This document shows positions 35,801 to 46,531 of a stretch of 64,000 nucleotides of DNA, piece after piece. The stretch's first letter is position 1; each line of letters opens with the position of its first letter. The stretch spans positions 30,475,258 through 30,539,257 of the forward strand of contig NC_061863.1 of assembly GCF_907164915.1 (NCBI RefSeq), written 5' to 3'. The DNA is from Impatiens glandulifera. Its lineage: Eukaryota > Streptophyta > Magnoliopsida > Ericales > Balsaminaceae. The notes beneath the pieces were generated by a model. The model made no database searches, was not told where the DNA came from, and saw nothing but the letters and a program-made list of their open reading frames with translations. The translations under genes were made by a program, and so were the position numbers.

Positions 35801-36502
35801 ATGCCGAACCGAACTCTAGGAAACTTCCTAAGCGTCGACTTCGATTCATGTATGGAACATTGGGATCTGGAAACCAAAGAACTCATGTTTGAATCTCTCA
35901 TCGACACCGGTCTTCGTACTTTTCTCGAAGAATTCGGTCCTATACTCCTTGATGATGTCAAGACCTTCTTCAGAAGTGCTTGTATAAGAGGAAACTACAT
36001 TGTTTCCACAGTGAGAGATCACACTTTCTGGCTAGATGAAGCCGAGTTTGCTCAAATATTCAACCTACCCACAGAAGGGTTTTCTGACTTTCCAACACAG
36101 GTGGGAAGCGACGCAACCGACTACTCGGAAATGTTCTCTAGAACTGATGTACCGATGGAGAACTACGGGTTAAAAACCCGCCTTGCTCACCACATCCAAC
36201 TCCTCCATGAGATTGTTAACCGATCTATCATATGTCAATCTCCGAACCAGCGCTACTCTAAGAAAATATTTGACATGATGACCTACATCGTTAGCAATAC
36301 GCCTATCAATTGGTCATCGGTCATCTTCCAAAATTTGAAAACCATGGTGCTGACCAAGAAAGGTCTCGGTTATGCTCCTCACATAAGTCGGCTCATTCTC
36401 AAGTACCGTCCAGAATTTGGACCGGGCACACCGGCATCTTTTTCGAACATTCTTGATATGGATGGGGTGGAAGAAAAGTTTTCTAGGGTAGTTATTACAT
36501 AA
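35801..36502 (+). CDS. Accessory ORF X2 of element A (233 aa), second paralogue
   Basis: An intact ORF of unknown function, paralogous to X1 and X3. Matching landmarks: LSVDF near the N-terminus, a KTFFRSA motif in place of LEFF, FNLPTEGF, a conserved MENYGLKT segment (X1 has VNDHGAKS), and PINWSSVIFQNL. It consists of the shared domain only and ends with a short tail. No signal peptide or membrane helix is seen. It has its own TATA box at 35718. The three copies are clearly diverged, so the duplications predate this insertion, and each has kept an open frame of similar length, which suggests past selection. Confidence 0.74.
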   Translation: MPNRTLGNFLSVDFDSCMEHWDLETKELMFESLIDTGLRTFLEEFGPILLDDVKTFFRSACIRGNYIVSTVRDHTFWLDEAEFAQIFNLPTEGFSDFPTQVGSDATDYSEMFSRTDVPMENYGLKTRLAHHIQLLHEIVNRSIICQSPNQRYSKKIFDMMTYIVSNTPINWSSVIFQNLKTMVLTKKGLGYAPHISRLILKYRPEFGPGTPASFSNILDMDGVEEKFSRVVIT

Positions 36503-37081
36503 GTTGTATCATTCTATCTTATGTATGTCTATTTTTCACACCGATCTACTTTTTGGTTTCTATCCTGTACTATTCCTTCAATTAAAATCTATTTCAGTTT
36601 AATAACCGGGTCAAAAGTTGCAAAATCTGAACAACCATCCAACTAACCGGTCAATATCAATAACTCACTTCGTCTTCACTGAAAATCCGGTTAAAGTCAT
36701 AAACCGCATCCTCGCGGTTAATAACTCACATCTCTTCATAAACGGCTTTGAAAAAGGACCGCTTCATTAAAACTGAAATCAAAAGTCCACTCGAAATTTT
36801 TGGAGGGAAATTTCCCGCCCAAAAACTCCCGCTCAAACATCCCGCCTTTGAGTTGCCGCCTTTTTGTTTGCCGCCTTTGATTTGCCGCACAATCCACTTG
36901 GAGGGAAAATTCCCGCCTAAAGATGATGGGACGGTTTGCGACAGTTGGGTTTCCAAACCGCACCTATAAAAAAGGTCCTTCGCCATTTTATTTCATTCTT
37001 ACGCGAAACGGCTTTCTCTCTCTAGCTCTCAAACTCTCTCAAAGCGGTTTTTCTCTTGCTTTCTTGATTCAATCATCAACA
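36503..37081 (+). promoter_or_regulatory. X2-X3 spacer with X3 promoter
   Basis: No supported ORF. About 36800-36915 is a short GC-rich inverted and direct repeat tract with TTTGAGTTGCCGCC-like words and inverted copies of GGAGGGAAA/TTCCCGCC. TATAAAAAA at 36965-36973, in the same CACCTATAAAA context as the LTR promoter, lies 109 bp before the X3 ATG and is followed by a TC-rich leader (about 37010-37065), typical of plant 5' UTRs. Confidence 0.55.
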
Positions 37082-39714
37082 ATGGATCGTGATTCTGCAT
37101 TATTCAAACACATCATCCAGGTAGACTTTGAAGAAATCAGGGAAAACGGTTCAGCTCCGGCAAAGCAAGTTTTGTCCCGGATCTCCGAGGCCGGTCTCGA
37201 ATACTTCCTAGGTGGTCCGTTTGTTCTATACAAAGAAGTGGTTGAAGAATTCTTTAAAACCGCATCTCTCTCCGGCAGAACAATAACCGCAACCGTCGGC
37301 GGTCAACAGTTCGACATAACCGAAGAGTCGGTTGCAGAAATCCTACGCCTACCAACAGAGGGACGCAACATTTCGATGGATCTAAATCGAGAAACCTTCG
37401 AGGCGGCTTGCCAGGTTCTCTCGGCAACCGCGGTTCCGGTAGAAGTCTCCGGAAAAAAATCAACACTGCGCCAGAATACATACCGCTATGTGACATCTTC
37501 ACCAAGTCGGTCCAGGCGAGAGGGGGAAATTTCGACAATCTCACCAAGGCAAAAATCGAGATGTTTGTCGGTTTACTAAACGACATAAATATTAACTGGG
37601 CAAAGGAGGTTTTCAACAAACTAAAAGAAATGGTGAAACCGGATTCCACCCGGTCATGGGGATACGCCATCCCACTCGGGAAGATCATGCTCCACCACAA
37701 CATCAACACCAGTCCGGGTGTTATTCTTCCTTCAAGCAAAATCATAAGGTCTCGCCAATTCCTGGTAAAGAAGAAGCCGGCCTTCGGTTCTACAGGTGGC
37801 CGAAGGAAGAAGTCTGCCGCAAAGAAACCGGCTCCGGTAAAGGGCAGATCTGGGAGCAAGAAGGACAAACAACCGATAGAATTCGCAGATCCGCCCTCTG
37901 AAACGCAAAATGAAGACGATTCGGCCTCCAGCTCCGAACGAACGGCTTCACATAATACCGAAGAAAATCTGTCCGGTAAAGAAAAAGGACCGATAGAAGA
38001 GGAACAATCGGTCAGTCTTGAACCTGAAGAAACCGGTGTAGATGGCCCTGGGGAGGAAGACGTTCACAATAACAACGACCAGGAGGTGGCCGAGAATATA
38101 GTGCGCAGAATCATGGAGGAAATCGATCTGCAGGCTCACGAGGCATCCGGAGTATACTGTGAGTGGTTCCGGTACCGGTGTGACAAATTCTTCAAACACA
38201 TGTTACCGGGACTAACCACTGGACAAAGATTCGAAAGGTTGATGGAGATAGAGGAGGACGTCATCAACCTAACAAAAGCCAAGGATCCCAGCAAAGCCTT
38301 GGACCGACACGCAATAGTGGAACCGCGTGCTCGGCTACAAAAGCTAGCCGAACATATTAGAAAACTTACAGAAATGTATATTCCAGGAACACCGAAGTCT
38401 CAACTACAACTCTTGGTGTTGGATATACTTGCGGTAAAGAAAGGAGAGTTCATCGACGGAGTGGCGCGGCTTGAAGCGGTGCACGAACAACAAAATACAA
38501 TGCACTCTCCGCGTCATGAGAATGTTGACGGTCAAAATCAAGGCGATAATGAGACAGCCTTCCCTCTAGCGGATCAGGGTATCAACGTAACCGACGAAAG
38601 GACAAAGACTCCTCTCACCGGCCCACGCGCATCTGTTCAAACCGGGGATTCAGAACCGGCCGTCACAGAAGAAAGAGTCAAGTCTCTCATTCAAGAGTTT
38701 TTCAACGACGCGGTTAAGCCCTGGAAGAAGAAAGCTAAGAGGGTCGCGGTTCAAGCATTCAGGATGGCCGAAACAACAAGGGATGATCTTGGGAAGGCAA
38801 ACGAGCGGATCACGTCGGTCGAAACCAACTACCGTGACGCCGATGCACTGTACGACGCTCATCTTAACCGTACCATAGCCTTGGAAGATACGACTTCAAA
38901 GTTGGTGGATGACTTGGAACGGTTTCAAGAGAAGACCGAGCAACGGCTTACAAAGGTCGATGAGGACCTGGGGCGGTCAAGCACCGAAGCCGGTTCAACA
39001 CTCGATAGAGTCATAAGCCTCGAAGAAAAGAATGCAAGCCTTGAGGAACGAAACACCAAACTTGAAGCCGATCTCAAGGCGGTCACCGAACAGGTGAATG
39101 AACTGATAAAGGCCAAGCTGGCTACCGATAAAACGGTTGAGGAGGCAAACGCTGAGGCGGCTAAGAAACTTCAGGATGCGCTGGATGAGGAGAACCGGAA
39201 AAAGAAGGAGGCACCTCGGTCTGATGCGAACTTCAACGAACTCTTACAGATATTAACGGCCAAAAATCCGGAACTCGCAAAATCCATAGCGGCTCGAGAA
39301 GCCAAGCAGGCGCAGCGGTTCAACGTTGAGAAACAAAGGTTCGACGAATACGAAAAGATTCACAAGAAGTCCAAGGCGGCTACATCCTCTTCAGCTCCGG
39401 CAACACAAAAAAGGAAAGTTCCCTCAAGGAGGGCTCAAGTCACCGAGATGCCGGGCAGAATCACTGAGACAATTGTTGATCCTCCACTGAACCCGGCTTT
39501 GCAAACCAAGGATGACTTCGAAGAGGATCTCGAGCCGCCACCTACAAGACAGCGAGTTTTCGAAGCAGTTCCAGTCAGAACGGTCAGTCAACAGTTCTCT
39601 CCTCACACGGACACCACGGGAGCTGGAGGTTCCTCTTCAAGGCCGGCTCAACCGGCTAAGGGACAACCAACAGATGAACTGATGGAAGACTTCCTGCCAT
39701 CCAAATTGAACTAA
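37082..39714 (+). pseudogene. Accessory ORF X3 of element A, domain plus long coiled-coil tail, with a -1 frame break
   Basis: This is the third paralogue. The first frame runs from ATG 37082 to a stop at 37577-37579, and the second, in the -1 frame, runs on to TAA 39712-39714. The switch falls at or just after a run of seven A (37454-37460), so the cause is either a one-base indel or ribosomal slippage. The N-terminal landmarks match X1/X2: IIQVDF, EEFFKTA, LRLPTEG and, after the break, ININWAKEVFNKL. Unlike X1/X2 it continues with a Lys/Pro basic linker (KKKPAFGSTGGRRKK), a long acidic segment, an extended heptad-rich coiled coil (about 38690-39400) and a basic, Pro/Ser-rich end. No membrane segment is seen. 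It is richer in G+C than its flanks. Function unknown; a nucleic-acid or Gag partner role is only a guess. Confidence 0.72.
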
Positions 39715-40073
39715 TAGGGGCTCTCTTTTCCACCTTTATTTATGTTTACTTCGGTCTTTTACATATATAATATTTAGCCCTTTTGCGGTTATCTTTACTT
39801 AAATATATATAAAGTTATTTTTGGAAACCGACCTACATTTACATTCCGACTTGATTTTGAATATTTTAATTAAAATAATCAAAAAGGGAGAAATTGATAA
39901 GATATAAGATATAATTTTTCAAAATTTTTCTCAAAATTTTCCAAAATTTTTCGAAAAATCCTCCCAAGTCAGTTTCCAAAAATCCGGCCAAATAAAACTC
40001 ACAAGACCGGCCTACATTTGCAATCTTAAAGGATTTTGAATATTTTAAATAAAATAATCAAAAAGGGAGAAAT
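39715..40073 (+). other. Element A 3' untranslated region with duplicated polypurine tract
   Basis: The functional polypurine tract AAAAAGGGAGA (40060-40070) abuts the 3' LTR. About 180 bp upstream a second copy, AAAAAGGGAGAAATTG (39881-39896), sits in the same context (GAATATTTTAA(T/A)TAAAATAATC), so a segment of about 180 bp has been duplicated in part. T-rich and TTTTC-rich sequence lies between. Confidence 0.7.
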
Positions 40074-41263
40074 TGTTAGATAAAATTAGACCGGTTAATA
40101 GAACTTAACACAAACAAACCTCCTATGCAGGAACAGACAAAGAACCGGACCGGTCAAATCACTGAACCGGTTAAGAAACTCAACCGGTCAAATACCTAAA
40201 CTGTCCAGAAACATGACCGCACAAAGAAGGCAAGATCGGTCAAAACAAGAAGGCCGGAAACACTAGACAGTCGCCAAGTAATAACCGGAAGCCATCCGGT
40301 TAACACAAATAACCGACCAGCATAAAGAAGATACTTTGGGTATCTGTTGAGAATGATACCAAAGGAATAGACTGAACATTGCCATATCCATACAAGTCTG
40401 AGGACAGTCTGCAGGCTGCAGAAGACAGTCCTACAAGATTTTTCTACTTCAGGATAAATCAGAAAGACAATCTCCCAAGTACAGACAACTGTCTAACCGA
40501 CAGTTACCACATTGAGTAAAAGACAAACCTAGCCGGTTTGACCTACATATTGGAAGAACAGACCGCCAAGTCTGAAAAGTTGACCGCCAGGTCTGAATCA
40601 CTGAACCTCTGCTCAACCAATCAAATTCAAGGAAATGAAATGTGACCGTTGACACATTTCACCTATAAAAGGAGGAGCTGAAGAGGAGTAAACGCGGGAC
40701 ATAGTTGACAATTAATTTACAAGTGATAAGATTGTGTTCTATCTCTAGAAAGCTTGAGTGCTAAGTTGAAGTGTGTATTTACAATTTCGGTTAAAATTGT
40801 ACGGGTATTATCGAGCAGGAAATAAGTCTCGATCGGATTGTGTTTGTATTCCTTAGTGAATATCCTTCTCGCGGTTTCGAGAGGAAGGGGTGACATAGGA
40901 GTTTTATCTCCGAACATCCATAAAATCTATCTTGTCACTTGCTTTCTGCTTATTTTACTTTATTACCAATCTACACTAACCGCCTTGACCGACTCTACAT
41001 TACCTAAACCGAATTACTAAGTTACAAAAACTGACCCAACAATCTCCAAACCTATCCTACCCAAATCCGGTTCTATCCTATATGTGTGCTGCTTCAACCT
41101 GAAACAAACCACTTCCGCGCTTGAACCTAGTTCAAGGGTTTGTGACAGTTTGTGTAGTATTGAAACCCCGGTGTTAATCTTTAACCGGATTAATCACCAC
41201 CTTTGAGTGAGACGCGCTAACCGGTCCAACCCCGGTCCTCCAGCCGAGACCTAAATCCTAACA
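40074..41263 (+). repeat. Element A 3' LTR
   Basis: Starts TGTTAGATAAAATTAGACC and ends AATCCTAACA. Near-identical to 27814-29005. TATA box at 40664-40671, U5 block at 40853-40925 (with TGACATAGG for TGACGTAGG). Followed by the right CAATC target copy. Confidence 0.94.
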
Positions 41264-41394
41264 CAATCTGTGTAGTGTTAAGAGTGGTTCTAGTCTTTAA
41301 CTGGATTAATTCTAGTGTCTTGTGTTGTTTTGTGTTGTAAGCGATCTACCTTTATCCGGACCCCGGTCTACTATCGACGATCCCGATCCTAACA
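41264..41394 (+). repeat. Element B 5' LTR, second part
   Basis: CAATC (41264-41268) is the right target copy of element A. The remaining 126 bp complete LTR B and end GATCCTAACA, just before a primer-binding site. Together with 26776-27813 this gives an LTR of about 1.16 kb, similar to A. Confidence 0.85.
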
Positions 41395-41396
41395 AG

Positions 41397-41409
41397 TGGT
41401 ATCAGAGCC
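41397..41409 (+). promoter_or_regulatory. Primer-binding site of element B
   Basis: TGGTATCAGAGCC, the same initiator-Met tRNA site as in element A, two bases after the LTR end. Confidence 0.93.
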
Positions 41410-41441
41410 AGGTTTCTTAACACTCAAGCAACCGAAAGAAG

Positions 41442-43272
41442 ATGGGAAGAATGACTCACAACGATATGCCACCTATGTTAAACAGCGAGGCGTTTAGCGG
41501 CTGGAAGGTTCAGATGTATTTACATATGATCACGTTGGATGATGAAATGAGCACCATCCTAAAGGAAGGACCGATAAAGATTGAAAAGGAGAAAGGAGCA
41601 TGGGCGGCTGAAGATAGGAGAAGAAGTAACATGTATAACCATTGCATGAGACACATCTTCAAAGCTGTGGACGATAACACGTTCAATAAAATCATAGACT
41701 GTCAAATTGCAAAGGAAACATGGGAAACTATCATTCAGATCTATGAAGGAAACGAAAGAACTAAGGAGAATAAAATCTTGGTGGCAACTCAAAAATATGA
41801 GAACATCAAGATGAAGCCGGGAGAAAACATGAAGGAGTTTAGTGACGGTTTCACCAGCGTGGTCAACGAGCTGTACACACTTGGAAAAAGATATGAAAAT
41901 CGGGAGATCATTATAAAAGCATTAAAATCTTTACTAAGTGCATGGGACATAAAAACCATGGTGATGAGGGAATCAAGCAACCTCGGGCAGATGAAGTTGC
42001 ACGACGTGTTCGAGGACTTAAAAGGCTATGAATTCGAGATGAAATCTCGGATAAAAGACGAAGCAGCAACATCAACCGCAACCAGAGCTCTGGTGACGGC
42101 GGTGGAACCAGCAATTTCTGTATCAACTGCTCCGGTTCCTGTCAAAAATGCTGATCAGATCAGTGAAGACGTGATGACCATGCTAGCACAGAAATTCGGT
42201 AGATTAATGAAGAAGAATCAACCATCTAACAACAACTATAATTACGCCGACAAATCCAATGTAAGATGTTTTAACTGTGACGATTTTGGTCATTACAGGT
42301 CGGAATGCAGAAGACCAAGACGAGACGACCGAAAACCGACAAGTAACTACCAGAGAAACGACAAACAGAGAAATAAATATCAAAGAAATGACAGGCAGCG
42401 AACCGATGCCGGTGAAGGAAAAGAGATCAAGAAGGCACTCATAGCATCTGACGGTGGAAGCGATAGGGCCTACTCCGACAACGAAAATGATGAAGAAAGA
42501 GTAACCTACCTCATGGAAAATGAAGAAGAGGTATTTGACTTTTGCTTTGAAGAATTTACTAAAGAAGATTTAGTTACTGCACTCAACGACATGGTCGCTA
42601 AGTTTTAGAAACTTATCTGCCCTTATACCGACTTGGTCAAACTACGAAACCGAAAATTCAAGTGGTACCGTTGATGAGCCAAGCGAAACCACGATATATG
42701 AACCAGTTGAACTATCCTTAGAGAATGAGAAGCTCAAGGAGAGAGTTCAATCGATAACTGAAGAAAACGAGAGAACCAAATATGTCACAGCTATCTAGAA
42801 AAGATCTAGTGAAGCGGTGAACCAGATGTCTAATTATCAACGACATCCCAAATGCAAATTTGGTCTTGGATACAAAAACAACAAATCCGCCAACCGGAAC
42901 TATTCCAACGGGATGAAACTCACAAAACACAATCTTCCCATTTATAAGATTTGTCAAGAGCTCTTCAACCGACAATGAGGCAGAACGTGACTTAAAACCG
43001 GAAAAAGAAATAAAATACGTAAGTCCATCCGACTCGGAAAAATGGATTCATCCTGAGATAAGGAAAGCCAACCGGCCAACAAGTAAATAAACCGATACAC
43101 GTCCACAGAGAACTAATCAACAGTCACCACCACTACAAAATAAGGCACTCTTAGGTAGACAAAAAGATGAAAAGTTGAATACCGGTAAAACAATTAGAAC
43201 TATTACTAGAAAAGTTATCCGACCTTTTAAAGTCTGGATCCTTAAGGGACTAATCAACCACGGACCCAACTG
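41442..43272 (+). pseudogene. Element B gag, N-terminal 388 codons open, then broken
   Basis: ATG 41442 opens a 388-residue frame to TAG 42606-42608. It contains the copia Gag/UBN2 domain (SGWKVQMYLHM, ETWETIIQIYE, SAWDIKTMVMRES) and a CCHC zinc knuckle (CFNCDDFGHYRSEC) followed by an Arg/Asn-rich tail. It is collinear with element A gag. Beyond 42608 the homologous C-terminal extension continues to about 43272 with stops and frame changes (for example around 42674 and 42796) and ends in a VWILKGL relative of the KVWIPKGL motif. Paradoxically, B's Gag core is better preserved than A's, although B is older. Confidence 0.85.
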
Positions 43273-43307
43273 AATGTGGGTACCAGAAATATGTAAATAT
43301 TTATTTT

Positions 43308-46300
43308 TTGCAGGTAAGGAGGAGCAAGCGGCTAGAAAACTCGGAATGGTACTTGGACAGCGGGTATTCAAAACACTTGACTGGAAACAATGGACTACTA
43401 GCCGATATCATTTATGAAGCTGGAGCAATGATAACTTTCGGTGACAACTCAAAAGGTAGAGCCGTGGGCAAGGGTAAGATTATCCATGGCAACCTGTCTA
43501 TAAACAACGTGCTTTTAGTAGAAAACTTGCATTTTAACCTGTTAAGCATTAATCAAATGTGTGACATAGGATACACGGTTGGATTTCATAAACATGCATG
43601 TTTAATTAAAAATTAACAAGGTGATACTCTTTAACCGGAAATAGGATAGAAAATATTTACAAAGTAGATTTGAAAACTAAAACTGAGAACCCGGTCTGCA
43701 TGATAGATAGAAATGATCCGAATTGGCTCTGGCACAAACGACTAAACCATCTAAACTTCAAAACTCTAAACTTCATATGCTTTAAGGAATTAGTTCATGG
43801 CTTTTCAAACATCAAATTTTCCAAAGATAAAGTATGTGCTACATGTCAAACGGGAAAACAAATAAAATCATCTTTTAAAAGCAAAGGAAATTTTCAATCT
43901 GAACGATGTTTAGAATTACTACATATGGACCTGTTTGGACCAGTTAGGATAATAAGCCTAGGATGAATGCACTATACCATGGTAGTTGTTGATGATTACT
44001 CTAGATTCACTTGGGTAACATTTTTAGCTTCTAAAAATCAAGCTACACCGAACCTGATCAAACTACTTTTAAGATACAAAATGAGAAATCTATCTGGATT
44101 AACAGAATTAGAAGTGATAGAGGAACCGAATTTACAAACAGTACTTTAACTACTTTTCTTCCTGATTCCGGTATTAGGCACAAGTTGTCTAGTGCTAGAA
44201 TATCTCAACAAAACGTCCTGGCTGAGAGAAGAAACCGAACTCTCAAGGAAGCTGCAAGGTCTATGATAGTAAATTCGGGTATTGCTCAAAAAATTTAGGC
44301 TGAAGCTATCAACATTGCATGTTACACTCAAAATCGATCTTTAATTACCAAACGGCTTACTAAAACACCATTTGAAATATACCATGAAAAAGTCCCTAAC
44401 ATCCTGTATCTTAGGATTTTTGGTTGTAAGTGTTATGTTCACATCAACGACAAAAGTTATTTGACCACGTTTAATGCTAAATCCGATTAAGGAATAATGC
44501 TAGGTTACTCAGCCGTTAGTAAGACATATAGAATTTATAATACGAGAACGTTAACGGTTGAAGAAACCTCTCTTGTTGTTTTTGATGAATCGATTGAGCG
44601 TAACACTGTAGTACCTTTCGACCTTCACAACAAAATGGAAAATTTCAATATCTATTATGATGATGAAGATGAGGTTCCGGTCTATAGACGGTTTTCAATG
44701 ATCAAGCGATTAATGCTGAGATTCAGCCTGATCAAGCTACGTTACCGTAGGAAGTTGTCACCTCGGTGTCCGCTGAGGAAATCGGTCGGTCTGACTCTGT
44801 TTAGCCCACCGATTCATCTAACCTTGATCAGTTAACCAAACGCTTGGAAGACACTGCCAGAATTAACCTCAGAAGGAATAAAAATCATCCTCTTGAACTT
44901 GTAATAGGTAACCTCTCATCACCCGTCCGAACTAGGAAACAAAATTTGGAAGTATATGAAAACTCAGCTTTCATATCACAAATTGAGCCGAAAAAGGTGG
45001 ATGAAGCATTACTAGATCCCGATCCCGATTGGATTTTAGCAATGCAAGATGAATTAAACCAGTTTGAGAGAAATAAAGTCTGGCACCTAGTTCCAAGACC
45101 GAAATACCAATCGATCATAGGAACAAGATGGGTGTTCAGAAATAAACTCAATGAAGACGGTTTGGTTACGAGGAACAAAACTAGGCTGGTAGCTCAAGGA
45201 TACAAACAGGAAGAAGAAGGAATTGATTTTGAAGAACCATTTTCTCCTGTAGCTAGACTTGAAGCCATTAGAATATTTTTGGCATTTGCAGCTTTCAAAA
45301 ATTTCAAAGTTTTTCAAATGGATGTCAAAAGTGCTTTTCTAAACGGTAAACTAAGTGAAGAAGTATATGTTGAACAACCTCCCGGCTTTAAAAATCCGGA
45401 ACTAATAAGTCATGTATACCGGCTGGACAAAGACCTTTATGGTACGATACTTTAACAAGAGCCTGGTAGGATACTTTAACAAAATTCCTATTTGATCACA
45501 ACTTCACAATAGGTTCGGTTGATAAAACACTTTTCAAATTTGAGAAAAAGAAACACATTTTACTTGTTCAAATATATGTGGATGATATTATCTTCGGCTA
45601 AACTGATCCAAAATTATGTAAAAAATTCCTAAAGTTAATGACTGACAAATTTGAGATGAGTATGATGGGGGAATTAAGTTTCTTTCTAGGTCTCCAGGTT
45701 CGGCAAATCGACACCGGAACAATCATCAGCCAACCTAAATACATAGCCGAACTGCTTAAGAAATTCGGAATGGACACTTGTGTCGAAGCAGCTACTCCAA
45801 TGAGCTCATCAGTAAAACTGGACAAAGACGAGGACGACCAAGGGGTAGATATAACAGCTTATCGAGGAATTATTGGCTCACTCCTCTATCTAACAGTCAG
45901 CCGACCGGACATTTTGTTCGCAGCTGGAGTATGCAGAAGATTTCAAGCCAATCCAAAACAATCACACTATACCGCGGCTAAGAGGATTTTGAAAAATCTA
46001 AAAGGAACTCAAGACGTGGGACTATGGTACCCAAAAGAATCAAGTTTTAATTTAATAAGCTATTCTGATGCAGACTATGCAGGCTGCAAAATCGACTGAA
46101 AAAGCACAAGCGGGACATGCCAATTTCTGGGAGACCGACTTGTTTCTTGGTATAGCAAAAAGCAAATCTCAGTTGCCACTTCAACCGCAAAGGTAGAGTA
46201 TCTAGCATCCGAAAGCTGTTGTGCTCAACTCCTCTGGATTGAACAACAACTAAGAGACTTCGGTGTAATTGTTGAAGAGTCTCCAATCTTTTGTGACAAC

Positions 46301-46531
46301 ACTAGTGCAATAACGATTACATACAATCCGATGTTACATTCGAGAACGAAACATATTGACATCATACACCATTTTATCTGAGAACACGTTCAGCAGAAAC
46401 ACATCCGGTTGGAGTATGTCTCAACCGAACAGCAAGTGACTGACATCTTCACCAAGCCGCTACAGGAAGCTAAGTTCTCTTATTTCAGAAACATTTTGGG
46501 ACTTACTGATAGTAAACAACTTATACCTTAA
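43308..46531 (+). pseudogene. Element B pol, heavily degenerate
   Basis: Collinear with element A pol but broken by many stops and frameshifts. Protease is at 43308-43616 (DSGYSKHLTG, where A has DSGCSRHMTG), the integrase zinc region at 43670-43966, then integrase core fragments; it keeps the HMDLFGP Asp that A lacks. Stops and shifts include 43614-43616, 43964-43966, about 44070, 44297 and 44488. RT and RNase H parts are at 44844-45455, 45475-45605 (YVDD visible) and 45638-46099 (DADYAG), with further breaks up to the final TAA at 46529-46531. It has the domain order of Ty1/copia. Confidence 0.88.

Larger units (their letters stand above)
27814..41263 (+). mobile_element. Element A: full-length Sirevirus-like Ty1/copia retrotransposon with three extra ORFs
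   Basis: 13,450 bp long with LTRs 27814-29005 and 40074-41263, a primer-binding site at 29008-29020 and a polypurine tract at 40060-40070. It is flanked by perfect 5-bp target duplications CAATC (27809-27813, 41264-41268). Order: gag, protease, integrase, reverse transcriptase, RNase H, then three tandem paralogous ORFs X1-X3 between pol and the 3' LTR. Gag and pol carry several in-frame stops, so it is not autonomous as it stands. The LTRs differ only at scattered bases, suggesting a fairly recent insertion into element B. Confidence 0.95.
26776..46531 (+). mobile_element. Element B: degenerate Sirevirus-like Ty1/copia retrotransposon, split by element A
   Basis: The 5' LTR starts TGTTAGAAAAACTAAC at 26776 and is interrupted at 27813 by element A. 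It resumes after A's right target copy and ends ATCCTAACA at 41394. A Met-tRNA primer-binding site TGGTATCAGAGCC follows at 41397-41409, then gag (41442 on) and a decayed pol ending at 46531. No matching 3' LTR lies in the window; past about 47011 the sequence belongs to element C. B is older than A, since A sits inside its LTR. Confidence 0.88.

Noticed and set aside
34598..36502. Calling X1 and X2 retroviral envelope genes
   Set aside because: Position fits the env-like slot of Sireviruses, but no signal peptide, membrane anchor or glycoprotein features are visible.
37254..37868. 204-codon minus-strand ORF
   Set aside because: It is antisense to X3; the plus-strand frames carry the conserved X domain.
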